NCBI GenBank assembly: GCA_019218315.1
Contig: JAHUUI010000004.1
Coordinates: forward strand, 1 to 64,000
DNA: 64,000 nt
Direction of reading: 5' to 3'
Origin: Cardiobacteriaceae bacterium TAE3-ERU3
GTDB lineage: Bacteria; Pseudomonadota; Gammaproteobacteria; Cardiobacteriales; Cardiobacteriaceae
Numbering within the stretch: the first letter of the stretch is position 1; each line of letters begins with the position of its first letter. The notes beneath the pieces were generated by a model that was not told the DNA's origin, did no database searches, and saw only the letters and a program-made list of their open reading frames with translations. Positions 20,760 through 30,395 of the stretch are shown here, one piece after another. Position numbers and translations under genes: made by a program.

Positions 20760-21377
20760 ATGACCACATCTTACCAGCAATCCATGTTTGCTTTTTCAGC
20801 GAACCACCCAAAACAATTACCAGCAGATAGCGAAGTAGAAGTCGCTTTTGCGGGTCGATCCAATGCCGGAAAGTCCAGCGCACTCAACACGCTGACTAAT
20901 CAAAAAGCGCTTGCCCGCGTTTCCAAAACGCCCGGGCGAACGCAATTAATCAACTTTTTTTCCCTACCTAGAGAAAATATGTATTTGGTTGATTTGCCCG
21001 GCTATGGCTTCGCCAATGTACCGAGTGAAATTCGTGCGCACTGGGAAAAACTTCTCGGCGACTACCTCATCACCCGTGAGCAGCTCAAAGGCGTAGTGAT
21101 CATGATGGATATCCGCCATCCACTGAAAGACCTGGATATACGGATGCTTGAATGCTGCGCACAGCGCGGCTTACCGGCGCATATTCTGCTCACCAAAGCA
21201 GACAAACTAAAGCGTGGTGCACAACAAAAGCAGCTACATGCTGTTGAGCGTGAGTTAGATGGTTTCCCATCTCCCGTAACCATTCAAACGTTCTCGAGCT
21301 TGAAAAAGCAAGGCGTCGACAAGCTGGTCCACCGCCTCGACCAATGGACTGGATTAAATGTACCAATGGGTGACTAA
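20760..21377 (+). CDS. engB: Ribosome biogenesis GTPase EngB (YihA/YsxC)
   Basis: An essential TRAFAC GTPase for 50S subunit assembly. The 205-residue protein has G1 GRSNAGKSS near residue 33, G3 DLPGYG, G4 TKADK and G5-like FSSLKKQG. The N terminus aligns with E. coli EngB (SYQQSMFAFSA), so the ATG at 20760 is right although no Shine-Dalgarno is visible and TATAAT (20754-20759) abuts the ATG. An in-frame stop lies 16 bp upstream, so no longer form is possible. The TSUP gene follows with no gap. Confidence 0.96.
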   Translation: MTTSYQQSMFAFSANHPKQLPADSEVEVAFAGRSNAGKSSALNTLTNQKALARVSKTPGRTQLINFFSLPRENMYLVDLPGYGFANVPSEIRAHWEKLLGDYLITREQLKGVVIMMDIRHPLKDLDIRMLECCAQRGLPAHILLTKADKLKRGAQQKQLHAVERELDGFPSPVTIQTFSSLKKQGVDKLVHRLDQWTGLNVPMGD

Positions 21378-22127
21378 ATGATTGAGTTGCTGATAATTTT
21401 ACTTGCAGTCGGCGTGTTTGCTGGATTTGTTGATACGCTTGCAGGTGGCGGCGGTATGATCACACTGCCCGCACTGCTGATGAGTGGGCTGACGCCAGAA
21501 GCAGCGCTCGCAACCAACAAGCTACAAGGCAGCTTCGGCACTGTATCAGCCAGCTGGTATTTTATCCGCCGCGGTGAACTGCATTGGGCAAATATTCGCT
21601 TCGGCGTGCTCAGTACCGCAATCGGCGCAGCTTGCGGCACATTGGCCGTTCAATTCTTGCCTAATGTATGGCTACAAACCATCATTCCCGCCCTACTCAT
21701 TGGCGTGGCATTTATTTTCTTATTCATGCCAAACGTTGGAGAAATTGACCGCGAAGCACGCCTTTCTTTTCCCCTGTTCGCAACTGCTGCTGCGTTTCCC
21801 ATTGCTTTTTACGATGGTTTTCTCGGCCCAGGTACAGGGAGCTTTTTTCTACTCGCATTGATTGCTTTGCGTGGCAAATCCCTGCGCAATGCGACCATTG
21901 AGGCAAAAGCCTACAATGCCACGACCAACGTTATCTCACTGCTTGTATTTATGTTTGGCGGTCACATCGTTTGGGCATACGGCTTGAGTATGGCCGCAGG
22001 ACAATTGATTGGCGCTCGATTGGCGTCACGCATGATCATGACCAAGGGCAACCGCCTGATCCGTCCGATGGTTATTATCGTTTCACTGATCATGAGTTGT
22101 GTACTTGCTTACCGCTATTGGTTTTAA
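21378..22127 (+). CDS. TSUP family (YfcA/TauE-like) membrane permease
   Basis: A 249-residue inner-membrane protein with about 8 helices of the sulfite exporter TauE/SafE (TSUP) family. The N-terminal repeat carries GFVDTLAGGGGMITLPALL and the second half carries FYDGFLGPGTGSFF, the paired family signatures. E. coli YfcA is the nearest named relative. Members move sulfur-containing organic anions or similar; the substrate is unknown here. The ATG follows the engB stop directly, so it is probably co-translated with engB. Confidence 0.9.
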   Translation: MIELLIILLAVGVFAGFVDTLAGGGGMITLPALLMSGLTPEAALATNKLQGSFGTVSASWYFIRRGELHWANIRFGVLSTAIGAACGTLAVQFLPNVWLQTIIPALLIGVAFIFLFMPNVGEIDREARLSFPLFATAAAFPIAFYDGFLGPGTGSFFLLALIALRGKSLRNATIEAKAYNATTNVISLLVFMFGGHIVWAYGLSMAAGQLIGARLASRMIMTKGNRLIRPMVIIVSLIMSCVLAYRYWF

Positions 22128-22171
22128 ATCAAACAGCCACTTCAGCAGCGATACTCAGCTTGCGAAAGTAA

Positions 22172-22933
22172 TCACTTCCGCAAGCGCCCTGGGGTATTCA
22201 TCAACGTTAATGCCCAATACGTCAAACCAGTGCAGAGCAAAATTAAAAAACCAAACGTCTGCCATAAAGGCACATCACTGATGCCGAGAAATCCGTAGCG
22301 GAAGCCTGTGACCATATAAAGAATTGGGTTGAGCTGCGACACGCCTTGCCAAAATGAAGGCAGTACGCTGATTGAATAGAACACCCCACCTAGGTATGTC
22401 AATGGCGTCAGCACAAACGTCGGTACAATCGCCGCATCATCAAAGCCTCGTGCATAAATTGCATTAACGAATCCGCCGACTGAAAATGCAACAGCGGTCA
22501 GCAGCAATACCGCCAGCGTCACCAACGGATGCTCAATGTGAATATCGGTAAAAAACATCGCCACAATAGTCACAAACCCACCAACAATGCAGCCACGCAG
22601 CACACCAGCAAAAACATAGCCTGACAAAATCATCGCATTCGACATCGGCGAAATCAGCATCTCTTCGACTGAATTATTAAAGCGCGCACTGTAAAACGAC
22701 CCGACCACATTGCCGTAAGTATTGTTGATCACCGTCATCATGATTAAGCCTGGTGCAATAAAAGTCGCATACGGATAGCCTTCAAAATCACCAATGCGCT
22801 TACCTATCAATTCACCAAAGATCAAAAAATACAGCGTTGACGTCACCACTGCTGGCAATAATGTTTGCGTCCAGATCCGTAAAAAACGGCGAATTTCTTT
22901 GCGTACTAACGTCGCAAAAGCATGTAATTGCAT
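22172..22933 (-). CDS. ABC-2 type transporter permease (YadH-like)
   Basis: A 253-residue permease with six predicted helices and the ABC-2 membrane fold. It closely follows the YadH pattern: VRKEIRRFLRIWTQTLLPAV at the N terminus, SVEEMLISPMSNAMIL in the middle and FWQGVSQLNPILYMVTGFRY near the end. Such permeases export drugs or envelope polymers with a separate ATPase (YadG). No ATPase gene is next to it, so the partner must be encoded elsewhere. It stands alone, convergent with the TSUP gene. Confidence 0.87.
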   Translation of the reverse strand: MQLHAFATLVRKEIRRFLRIWTQTLLPAVVTSTLYFLIFGELIGKRIGDFEGYPYATFIAPGLIMMTVINNTYGNVVGSFYSARFNNSVEEMLISPMSNAMILSGYVFAGVLRGCIVGGFVTIVAMFFTDIHIEHPLVTLAVLLLTAVAFSVGGFVNAIYARGFDDAAIVPTFVLTPLTYLGGVFYSISVLPSFWQGVSQLNPILYMVTGFRYGFLGISDVPLWQTFGFLILLCTGLTYWALTLMNTPGRLRK

Positions 22934-23052
22934 AATATTCCTTTTCTATAATCCGTCTCGTTCAAAATTTGTTTTACCCAAATTGCACATGAGACAAGCG
23001 ATCTGTGACATCGCCTCGCTACTGGGTTAAGATGGCGCTTTTTGGAATGACC

Positions 23053-23364
23053 ATGAGCGAGCATTTTACGCCATCTCCTGAACTGTTGGCACTGCGCGAA
23101 AAAATTGACGCCCACGATCAACAACTCGCACGCATGATGTGCGAACGCCTGCTACTCATCATGCAAGCTGCACCACTCAAGCCGCGCTTTGAGGACGTTC
23201 GCCTCGAAGACCGCATCGAAGACATCATTGCCAAAGTAATCCCCATTGCCGATGAGTACGGTCTCGACCGCGACTACCTCGAAGCTGTTTACCGCAAAAT
23301 GATGGATGAATCCATTGACCGTGAAGGCAAGCGCTGGCAACAGCTAAACGAAAGTGAACAATAA
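23053..23364 (+). CDS. AroQ-type chorismate mutase-fold protein
   Basis: A 103-residue all-helical protein with the AroQ pattern: LLALREKIDAHDQQLARMM in helix 1, then CERLLL, a later lysine, DRIEDI, and YRKMMDESI in helix 3. Aligned to E. coli chorismate mutase, Arg11, Arg28, Lys39, Arg51 and Ser84 have counterparts, Gln88 is Glu, and catalytic Glu52 is Ile. It could be a chorismate mutase, an isochorismate pyruvate lyase relative or a regulatory fold. The ATG at 23053 is chosen for GGAATG spacing; ATGs at 23032 and 23047 are alternatives. It is convergent with uvrA. Confidence 0.7.
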   Translation: MSEHFTPSPELLALREKIDAHDQQLARMMCERLLLIMQAAPLKPRFEDVRLEDRIEDIIAKVIPIADEYGLDRDYLEAVYRKMMDESIDREGKRWQQLNESEQ

Positions 23365-23440
23365 GCCTTCCCTGAATAATGCACTCGGAGAAGGCTCACC
23401 AATGTCGCATCTCATATACACGATGCTGTGCAACCACACC

Positions 23441-26263
23441 TCACTTCTGCGCAAGCATCGGCTTGAGGTAATAACCTGTGTAACTGCCTTCGGTTTCTGC
23501 GACCTGCTCCGGCGTACCGGTGGCGATAATTTTACCACCGCCGCTGCCGCCTTCCGGACCTAAGTCAACAATCCAATCCGCGGTTTTGATCACATCGAGA
23601 TTGTGCTCAATGACGACTACGGTATTACCTTGATCGCGTAGACGATGCAATACCGCGAGCAACTGCTTGACGTCGTGAAAGTGTAAGCCTGTCGTTGGTT
23701 CGTCGAGGATATACAGCGTACGACCGGTATCGCGCTTGGATAACTCGCGTGCAAGTTTGACCCGCTGCGCCTCACCGCCAGACAGCGTTACTGCATTTTG
23801 CCCGAGCTGGATATAGCTCAAGCCAACATCGAGCAAGGTTTGCAGCTTGCGCTGCACGGCGGGAATGTTTTCAAAAAATTCGTGCGCCTCTTCGATACTC
23901 ATCGACAGCACTTCGTGGATATTTTTGCCTTTATAGGTAATATCCAAAGTTTCGCGGTTGTAGCGCTTGCCTTGGCATACATCGCAGGCAACAAACACAT
24001 CCGGCAAAAAGTGCATCTCAACCTTGATTACCCCATCGCCTTGGCATGCTTCACAGCGCCCGCCTTTGACGTTAAACGAAAAACGCCCCGGCTTGTAGCC
24101 GCGTGCGCGTGCTTCCTGCGTACCGGCAAACAACTCGCGTACACCGGTAAAAATACCGGTATAGGTTGCCGGATTCGAACGCGGTGTGCGCCCAATCGGG
24201 CTTTGGTCGATATTGACTACTTTGTCAAAATGGTCCATACCCTCAACGCTTTTATACGGCGCAGGATTATTGCTCGCGCGATTGAGTTCGGTCGCGGCGA
24301 TCTTGTAAAACGTTTCGTTAATCAGGGTCGATTTACCCGAACCGGATACACCGGTAATGCAGGTTAACAGCCCTACCGGTAAGGTAAGGTCAACATTCTG
24401 CAAATTGTGCCCGCTTGCGCCGAACAGGCGCACCACGCGGTCATCTGCGGGCGTACGCTCAGGTATGTCAATCTTTTCACGTCCAGACAGGTATTTTCCG
24501 GTCAGTGAATCCTTGCTCTTTTCAATCTGCTTGGGCGTACCTTGGGCAATGATTTCACCGCCATGCGTACCGGCACCGGGACCAATATCGACGACATAAT
24601 CCGCAGCGCGGATTGCATCTTCATCGTGCTCGACAACAATAATCGTATTACCCAAATCACGCAGGCGAATCAGCGATTGCAACAGGCGGTCATTATCGCG
24701 TTGATGCAGACCAATTGATGGCTCATCAAGCACATACATCACCCCGACCAAACCCGCGCCGATCTGAGACGCCAAGCGAATGCGTTGTGCTTCACCGCCG
24801 GACAAGGTTTCTGCACTGCGCGCAAGGGTCAAATAATTCAGGCCGACATTGACCAAAAAGCCCAGTCGTTCGCGAATCTCCTTAAGGATCTTCTCGGCAA
24901 TTTCGCCTTTGCTGCCGTCAAGTGACAAAGAAGACGCCCACTCCTCGGCCTGCCCAATTGACCAGCTGTTGATTTCCGGCAAGGTTTTATCTGCGACGAA
25001 CACATGGCGTGCGGCACGGTTCAAACGCCCACCTTCACAGCTCGGGCAAATACGGTTATTCAAAAAGCCGCTGATTTCGTCGCGTACACGGTCACGATCC
25101 GTTTCGTGATAACGGCGGGTCATAGTCGTGATCACGCCCTCATAAGTCGTCTCGCGCCATTTCTTTTTGCCAAAGCGACCAATGCTCGGCAATTTGATTT
25201 TTTCTTTACCTGAGCCGTAGAGAATCACGTCCTGAATTTTTTTCGGCAATTCTTCAAATGGCGTTTCTTCGAGGTCAAAATCATAATGCGCGGCAAGCGC
25301 TTCCATCTGCGGGTAAAAATACGGTGTTTTGCGATCCCAGCCACGCACCGCACCGCTGGCAATCGGCAAATACGGATGCACGACCACACGCTTGGGATCA
25401 ATAAACACATTGACACCCAAGCCATCACAATCAGGGCAAGCACCATGTGGATTGTTAAATGAGAACAGGCGCGGCGCGAGTTCGTTCAGCGAGTAACCAC
25501 ACTGCGGGCATGCATATTTAGCGGAAAACGTTTCATCTTCACGGCTACCGTCCATCGACACAATTTGCACCACGCCATCGGCCAAATCCAGCGCAGTTTC
25601 CAGCGATTCAGCGAGGCGTTGCTCAATGCCTTCACGTACCACGAAACGATCGACGACGATGCCAACATCATGCTTACGCTTGGGATCAATAGTCGGCAGG
25701 CTGTCCATGTCGTACACTTCGCCGTCAATACGCACGCGCACAAAGCCCTGTTGCTGCATATCGGCAAGCAGCTTGACGTGTTCGCCCTTACGCCCCATCA
25801 CCAACGGCGCGATCAGCATCATCTTGCTGCCTTCCGGCAAGGCCATGATTTTATCGACCATTTGGCTAATGGTTTGTGCATTCAGCTCAATATCGTGCTC
25901 TGGGCAGTGTGGCGTACCGACACGGGCAAATAGCAGGCGCAGATAGTCGTGGATTTCCGTAATTGTGCCCACAGTCGAGCGTGGATTATGGCTAGTTGAT
26001 TTCTGCTCAATAGAAATTGCCGGAGACAATCCTTCAATGTGATCAACATCCGGCTTATCCATCATCGAAAGAAATTGCCGCGCATATGCTGATAGCGATT
26101 CAACGTAACGGCGCTGACCTTCTGCATAAATCGTATCAAACGCCAACGACGATTTGCCCGACCCTGATAGCCCTGTGACGACAATCAGCTTGTCGCGCGG
26201 CAAATCAATGTCGATGTTCTTCAGGTTGTGCGTGCGTGCACCGCGAATGGCAATGGTATCCAT
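23441..26263 (-). CDS. uvrA: Excinuclease ABC subunit A
   Basis: The damage-recognition ATPase of nucleotide excision repair. With ATG at 26263 ([17 protein letters not shown]) the product has 940 residues, the exact E. coli length. Two ABC modules are present: Walker [17 protein letters not shown] and [13 protein letters not shown], each with a signature [13 protein letters not shown]. Zinc-finger cysteines are seen in CPQCGYS/CPDCDG, CPSCEGG and CEACQGDG. An upstream in-frame ATG would add nine residues without homology. No LexA box was recognised in the upstream 250 bp. Single gene, divergent from the ankyrin gene. Confidence 0.98.
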   Translation of the reverse strand: MDTIAIRGARTHNLKNIDIDLPRDKLIVVTGLSGSGKSSLAFDTIYAEGQRRYVESLSAYARQFLSMMDKPDVDHIEGLSPAISIEQKSTSHNPRSTVGTITEIHDYLRLLFARVGTPHCPEHDIELNAQTISQMVDKIMALPEGSKMMLIAPLVMGRKGEHVKLLADMQQQGFVRVRIDGEVYDMDSLPTIDPKRKHDVGIVVDRFVVREGIEQRLAESLETALDLADGVVQIVSMDGSREDETFSAKYACPQCGYSLNELAPRLFSFNNPHGACPDCDGLGVNVFIDPKRVVVHPYLPIASGAVRGWDRKTPYFYPQMEALAAHYDFDLEETPFEELPKKIQDVILYGSGKEKIKLPSIGRFGKKKWRETTYEGVITTMTRRYHETDRDRVRDEISGFLNNRICPSCEGGRLNRAARHVFVADKTLPEINSWSIGQAEEWASSLSLDGSKGEIAEKILKEIRERLGFLVNVGLNYLTLARSAETLSGGEAQRIRLASQIGAGLVGVMYVLDEPSIGLHQRDNDRLLQSLIRLRDLGNTIIVVEHDEDAIRAADYVVDIGPGAGTHGGEIIAQGTPKQIEKSKDSLTGKYLSGREKIDIPERTPADDRVVRLFGASGHNLQNVDLTLPVGLLTCITGVSGSGKSTLINETFYKIAATELNRASNNPAPYKSVEGMDHFDKVVNIDQSPIGRTPRSNPATYTGIFTGVRELFAGTQEARARGYKPGRFSFNVKGGRCEACQGDGVIKVEMHFLPDVFVACDVCQGKRYNRETLDITYKGKNIHEVLSMSIEEAHEFFENIPAVQRKLQTLLDVGLSYIQLGQNAVTLSGGEAQRVKLARELSKRDTGRTLYILDEPTTGLHFHDVKQLLAVLHRLRDQGNTVVVIEHNLDVIKTADWIVDLGPEGGSGGGKIIATGTPEQVAETEGSYTGYYLKPMLAQK

Positions 26264-26537
26264 AAAATTCCGTGGCGAAACAAAACCCAATATTCTAACT
26301 CAAACCCTTATTTGATGCAGTGGTTGCCACTCAAATCTTCACTTGCATGAACGGTATACACCTGAAATATGAACTAATAACCCACTACATCAACGACGCC
26401 TTATCATAAATTAAGAAAGTTAATTATTAATTTAATTTTGTTACAAAAAACGGTAATAGCAATTTCATCGTATGATCCATTGAGGCCATTATAATGGCGG
26501 CTTTCAAGGTTCATAACTAACTAGAGAGGAAGACACC
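26264..26537. promoter_or_regulatory. Divergent intergenic region, uvrA and ankyrin gene
   Basis: 274 bp, strongly AT-rich in the middle (26405-26450). TATAAT occurs at about 26499 on the plus strand, 39 bp before the ankyrin ATG, but no good -35 box accompanies it. AGAGAGGA at about 26523-26530 is a strong ribosome site for the ankyrin gene. No SOS operator was seen. Confidence 0.4.
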
Positions 26538-27266
26538 ATGCGCATCAGCATTTCCATGCTCGCTCCCATCATAGCAGCGGGATTTTTCTTGCAAAATACC
26601 CCCGCTGCCGAATCAACAGACGATTTCCGCTTCAGCTTGGAAGAAATGCAAGATATTGCGAACCCGCACAAACTATCATGGCGTATTTTTTACGATGAGC
26701 CATCCAAAGGGCCTGATGCAGCATGGTTTGATGCAGTCAAGCGTGGCAATCTTGAGGCGGTCCAAGATATGGTCGAAAACGGACAAAACATTGAAGCAAC
26801 CGATGATGAAAGCCTTGGGCAAACTGCGCTGGGCTGGGCTGCTTTTATCGGCTATGAAGATATGGTTGACTACCTCATCGCCCAAGGTGCAGATTTGCAC
26901 GCCAAAGACCGCGGTGATGTGTTCAATGCGCTTAAATCAGCAGTCTTAGGCAAGAATACCGATATCGTCAAAAAGCTCTACGCACTGCTTGAAGACGAAA
27001 CCGATATCAACAACCAAACCCTCGACAGCCAAGGCGAAACCATGCTGATGATTGCCGCGAGCAATAACCGCCTCGAAACTGCTGAATACTTGCTCTCACT
27101 CGGTGCTGATCCAAACCTCGTAACGACAATCAGACGAAAAAACAATCCGGCCTACGACCAAAGTGCCTTGTCTTACGCTTGTGATCGCGGCTACCCGGAT
27201 ATGCAAAAGCTACTCATCGAGCACGGTGCAATCAATCACCGTACCGGCACGGCAAGCTGCGAATAA
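26538..27266 (+). CDS. Exported ankyrin-repeat protein
   Basis: A 242-residue protein with a signal peptide (hydrophobic residues 5-20, cleavage near TPAAES) and about four ankyrin repeats. Clear ones are WFDAVKRGNLEAVQDMVENG, TALGWAAFIGYEDMVDYLIA, TMLMIAASNNRLETAEYLLS and SALSYACDRGYPDMQKLLIE. A periplasmic location is inferred. Periplasmic ankyrin proteins in proteobacteria often pair with catalases, but no catalase is adjacent, so its partner is unknown. A strong ribosome site and a terminator at 27289-27319 make it a monocistronic gene. Confidence 0.85.
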   Translation: MRISISMLAPIIAAGFFLQNTPAAESTDDFRFSLEEMQDIANPHKLSWRIFYDEPSKGPDAAWFDAVKRGNLEAVQDMVENGQNIEATDDESLGQTALGWAAFIGYEDMVDYLIAQGADLHAKDRGDVFNALKSAVLGKNTDIVKKLYALLEDETDINNQTLDSQGETMLMIAASNNRLETAEYLLSLGADPNLVTTIRRKNNPAYDQSALSYACDRGYPDMQKLLIEHGAINHRTGTASCE

Positions 27267-27288
27267 GCTCCCACAGTAGACCCAACAC

Positions 27289-27319
27289 AAAAATGCCGCT
27301 AGACAATAGCGGCATTTTT
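27289..27319. terminator. Terminator after the ankyrin gene
   Basis: A 13-bp perfect stem (27289-27301 with 27307-27319), 5-nt loop, A5 before and T5 within the right arm. It can act in both directions and so also serves ppk2. Confidence 0.9.
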
Positions 27320-27345
27320 GCTAAGCAACTTTTAAATAATGCCAA

Positions 27346-27374
27346 GGGAAATTGGCAAAAGGGAAATTGGCAAA
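27346..27374. repeat. Short tandem duplication
   Basis: GGGAAATTGGCAAAA (27346-27360) is followed directly by a second copy lacking its last base (27361-27374). It lies in the convergent gap between the ankyrin gene and ppk2 and looks like replication slippage. Confidence 0.8.
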
Positions 27375-27400
27375 TCGAACTGAGAAATCACTTCGCCAGT

Positions 27401-28216
27401 TTATTCCACCTCTTTTGGCCAACCGCTTGTATCCACTTTTGGATAGCGCAAATCCATGGATTTTAATGTGTGGATGAGCAGCTGAATAATAACCAAATTA
27501 CGTGACGACTTGGAATCTGCAGGAATCACATACCACGGTGCGTGATCCGTGCTGGTTGCATTGAGAACACGCTCATATTGCTTCTGATAGTCATCCCACA
27601 GCGCACGATCATCGAGGTCACCGAGGTTAAACTTCCAATTTTTGTCTTCGCGGTCGAGGCGCTCTTGCAAGCGTTCGCGTTGTTCTTCTTTGGAAATATG
27701 CAAGAAGCACTTGATGATCGTCGTGCCCGTTTCACTCAATAAGCGCTCGAAGTCGTTGATTTGCTTTAAACGGCGCTCTTCTTCCTCTGAGCTGATCCAA
27801 CCGCGAACTTTTGTAATCAAGACGTCTTCATAATGGCTACGGTTAAAAATCACCAGCTCGCCTTTACGCGGTACTTGCTGGTGAATACGCCATAAATAAT
27901 CGCGCGCTAACTCGTTTTCAGATGGTGCTTTAAATGCCGCCACACGAATACCAAGCGGATCGCAATTTTGGAAAACATGACGAATAGTGCCGTCTTTACC
28001 TGCTGTGTCAGTACCTTGCAGCACCAGCAGCACTTTACGCTCACCTTCAGCGTGTAATATTTCCTGTAGCTCATCCAGCGTCGGGCCAAGTACGGCCAAA
28101 GCCTCATTACGCCCCTCTTTACTGTCTGGCAAAAAGTCTTTACTGCTTGGGTCTCTCGCTTGCAGGTCAAGCTTCCCCGAGTTTACGCGATAGTGTTTTG
28201 GGTCGAAATCACTCAT
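27401..28216 (-). CDS. ppk2: Polyphosphate kinase 2 family protein
   Basis: A 271-residue cytosolic phosphotransferase that moves phosphate between polyphosphate and nucleotides. It has Walker A QGTDTAGKDGTIRHV (about residue 66), Walker B-like FNRSHYEDVLITKVRG, and the lid-region DREDKNWKFNLGDLDDRALW. Single-domain size and these motifs fit the class III/class I group used in nucleotide phosphorylation rather than polyphosphate synthesis. Direction and nucleotide choice are inference. Its ATG overlaps the yheT stop by 8 bp, so the two are co-translated. Confidence 0.9.
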   Translation of the reverse strand: MSDFDPKHYRVNSGKLDLQARDPSSKDFLPDSKEGRNEALAVLGPTLDELQEILHAEGERKVLLVLQGTDTAGKDGTIRHVFQNCDPLGIRVAAFKAPSENELARDYLWRIHQQVPRKGELVIFNRSHYEDVLITKVRGWISSEEEERRLKQINDFERLLSETGTTIIKCFLHISKEEQRERLQERLDREDKNWKFNLGDLDDRALWDDYQKQYERVLNATSTDHAPWYVIPADSKSSRNLVIIQLLIHTLKSMDLRYPKVDTSGWPKEVE

Positions 28217-29186
28217 CCATGTTCCTTTGTATTTTATTAAAAAAGGTCAGTACCGTTTCTGGTACCCAATCAATATGCCCTAAACCACGACCACTGACAA
28301 AGCCAATATGACCACCATGATCAGGCTGACACAAAGCCACAGCATCACTAACTTGCGCTTGGTCAGGTAGTGCCGAAGCGGCTAAAAACGGATCATTTTT
28401 AGCATTAAGAATCAGCGTTGGCACAGTAATTTGCGGCAATACCGATAATGCCGAACAGCGCGCATAATAGTCAGCGACATCATTAAAGCCATACAATGGA
28501 ACCGTCACAGCCGCATCAAACTCTGGCAGGGTTTTGCAGTGCAGCTCACGATCTAGCCCTAACTCAGGGAAACGCGTTGCTACCGCCCGTGCTTTTTGAC
28601 ACATCGGACGCATAAAATAAGGATTGTACAATGCTGAAGCAATCAAGCTGCTATTGATCGACTCAGCACTGACCGCCAGATCAAGCGGAGCCGACAGCAC
28701 AGCAGCAGCGCATGGCAGTACCGCATTTTTCTGCTCACCAAGATAACGCGCAAGCATATTGCCACCGAGCGAGACACCAACGGCATAAATCGTATGATAT
28801 TGCTTAGCCAACTCAGCCAGCACAAATGCCACTTCATGACTGTCTCCAGCGTGATAGGTCAACGGAGCAGTATTTTCTACCCCACCACAGCCGCGATAAT
28901 GCGCAACAACGCCATGCCAACCGCGCTTTTGTACCGCCTCCATCAATGCGCGCGCATAATGGCTACTGCTCGACCCTTCAAGGCCGGTAAAGAGCACAAC
29001 TAGCGGTGCATGCGTATCACCAGCATCTATAAAATCGTAAGCAACTTGCGTCTGCCCACTGCTGTCAAGATGTAATTCTCGGCGGTAGTCGGGTAATGGC
29101 GGCTGGCGCAACTTGGCATAAACCGTTTCACTGTGCGCACCAAGTAACCACCATAGTGGCTTAAAAGTATTTCGTGGTTCATTCAT
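28209..29186 (-). CDS. yheT: YheT family alpha/beta hydrolase
   Basis: A 325-residue serine hydrolase of the YheT/ABHD1-3 family. The nucleophile elbow is GVSLGGNMLARYLGE, the oxyanion region is LFTGLEGSSSSHYAR, the acid is in NAKNDPFL and the catalytic His in DHGGHIGFV. The ATG at 29186 gives MNEPRNTFKPLWWLLGAHSE, the usual family start. A frame extension to 29276 is discounted. TATAAT lies 6 bp before this ATG on the minus strand and there is no Shine-Dalgarno, so a leaderless transcript is possible. Substrate unknown. Confidence 0.88.
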   Translation of the reverse strand: MNEPRNTFKPLWWLLGAHSETVYAKLRQPPLPDYRRELHLDSSGQTQVAYDFIDAGDTHAPLVVLFTGLEGSSSSHYARALMEAVQKRGWHGVVAHYRGCGGVENTAPLTYHAGDSHEVAFVLAELAKQYHTIYAVGVSLGGNMLARYLGEQKNAVLPCAAAVLSAPLDLAVSAESINSSLIASALYNPYFMRPMCQKARAVATRFPELGLDRELHCKTLPEFDAAVTVPLYGFNDVADYYARCSALSVLPQITVPTLILNAKNDPFLAASALPDQAQVSDAVALCQPDHGGHIGFVSGRGLGHIDWVPETVLTFFNKIQRNMDE

Positions 29187-29318
29187 TTGAATATTATAGC
29201 GACCAATAACGCTCGCCCCTATGCGACTTGGCAAATGAATTTCACTTTTTTCATAACACCAACATTGCAAATTCACATAATTATCCTAGACTAGATGCTT
29301 TTGATCGCAAGCACACCC

Positions 29319-30395
29319 ATGTCTTTACCCATTCAAAGCGAATTACACAATCTCAACATTGAGTCGCAAACACGTCTGCTCAGCCCAAGAGCATTAGCCA
29401 GACGCTACCCGGTAACCGCTACCGCAAAAATGACCATCTTGCACGCACGCCAGACCATACGCAACATCCTAGACCGCAAAGATCCACGTAAAATTGTGGT
29501 TGTCGGCCCATGCTCCATTCACGACACCAAAGCAGCGCTCGACTATGCGCGTCGGCTTCAAGTACTTGCCCATGACATTGCCGATGAGTTTTTTGTCGTC
29601 ATGCGAGTCTATTTTGAAAAGCCGCGCACTACCGTAGGCTGGAAAGGGCTCATCAACGACCCTGACCTCGACGATACATTTGATATCGAAAAAGGACTAC
29701 ACATTGCCCGCGAATTAATGATCCACATCAGTGAGATGGGGCTTCCGATTGGCACAGAAGCACTCGACCCAATCTCACCACAATACATTGGCGATTTAGT
29801 TAGCTGGACGGCAATCGGTGCGCGCACCGCGGAGTCCCAAACCCACCGTGAAATGTCCAGCGGCTTATCAACGCCTGTTGGCTTCAAAAACAGTACTGAT
29901 GGCTCACTGGAAGTCGCCATTAATGCCATTGAGTCAGCTTCACGTGAACACAGCTTCCTTGGCATTGATTCAGACGGCTATACCGCTATCACTCGTAGCC
30001 GAGGTAACCCTTATGGCCATATCGTCCTGCGTGGCGGCAACAGCGGACCAAACTACGACAGCGTCAATATCGCCATTTGTGAAGAGATCCTGCGCAGTAA
30101 AAACATGCCAGCCAATTTGATTGTCGACTGTTCACACGCCAATTCCAGCAAAGATCCACAGCGTCAACCGTTGGTATTCCAGAACTGTATCCATCAAATC
30201 ACTGAAGGGAACCAGTCAATTGTCGGCATGATGCTCGAGAGCAATATCAACAGTGGTAATCAGAAGCTTGAAAAAGACCTCAGTACCCTCAAATACGGCG
30301 TCTCAATCACTGACGGCTGTATCGACTTCACTACTACCGACACGTTACTGCGTGAAGCACGAGAACAAATTAAGCGCTACCGGAGCAAATCATGA
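29319..30395 (+). CDS. 3-deoxy-7-phosphoheptulonate synthase (DAHP synthase, class I)
   Basis: The first enzyme of the shikimate pathway, condensing phosphoenolpyruvate and erythrose 4-phosphate. The 358-residue protein has GPCSIHD near residue 65, MRVYFEKPRTTVGWKGL, the SGLSTPVGFKNSTDG segment, and metal ligands in DCSHANSSKDP and SITDGCID. It is of the AroF/AroG/AroH type; which feedback class applies cannot be told. The ATG at 29319 matches the family start; 29295 would add eight residues. Neither has a good ribosome site. rsmD overlaps its stop by 4 bp. Confidence 0.93.
   Translation: MSLPIQSELHNLNIESQTRLLSPRALARRYPVTATAKMTILHARQTIRNILDRKDPRKIVVVGPCSIHDTKAALDYARRLQVLAHDIADEFFVVMRVYFEKPRTTVGWKGLINDPDLDDTFDIEKGLHIARELMIHISEMGLPIGTEALDPISPQYIGDLVSWTAIGARTAESQTHREMSSGLSTPVGFKNSTDGSLEVAINAIESASREHSFLGIDSDGYTAITRSRGNPYGHIVLRGGNSGPNYDSVNIAICEEILRSKNMPANLIVDCSHANSSKDPQRQPLVFQNCIHQITEGNQSIVGMMLESNINSGNQKLEKDLSTLKYGVSITDGCIDFTTTDTLLREAREQIKRYRSKS

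Noticed and set aside
26264-26537. LexA/SOS operator for uvrA
   Set aside because: No CTGT-N8-ACAG match was seen between the divergent genes.
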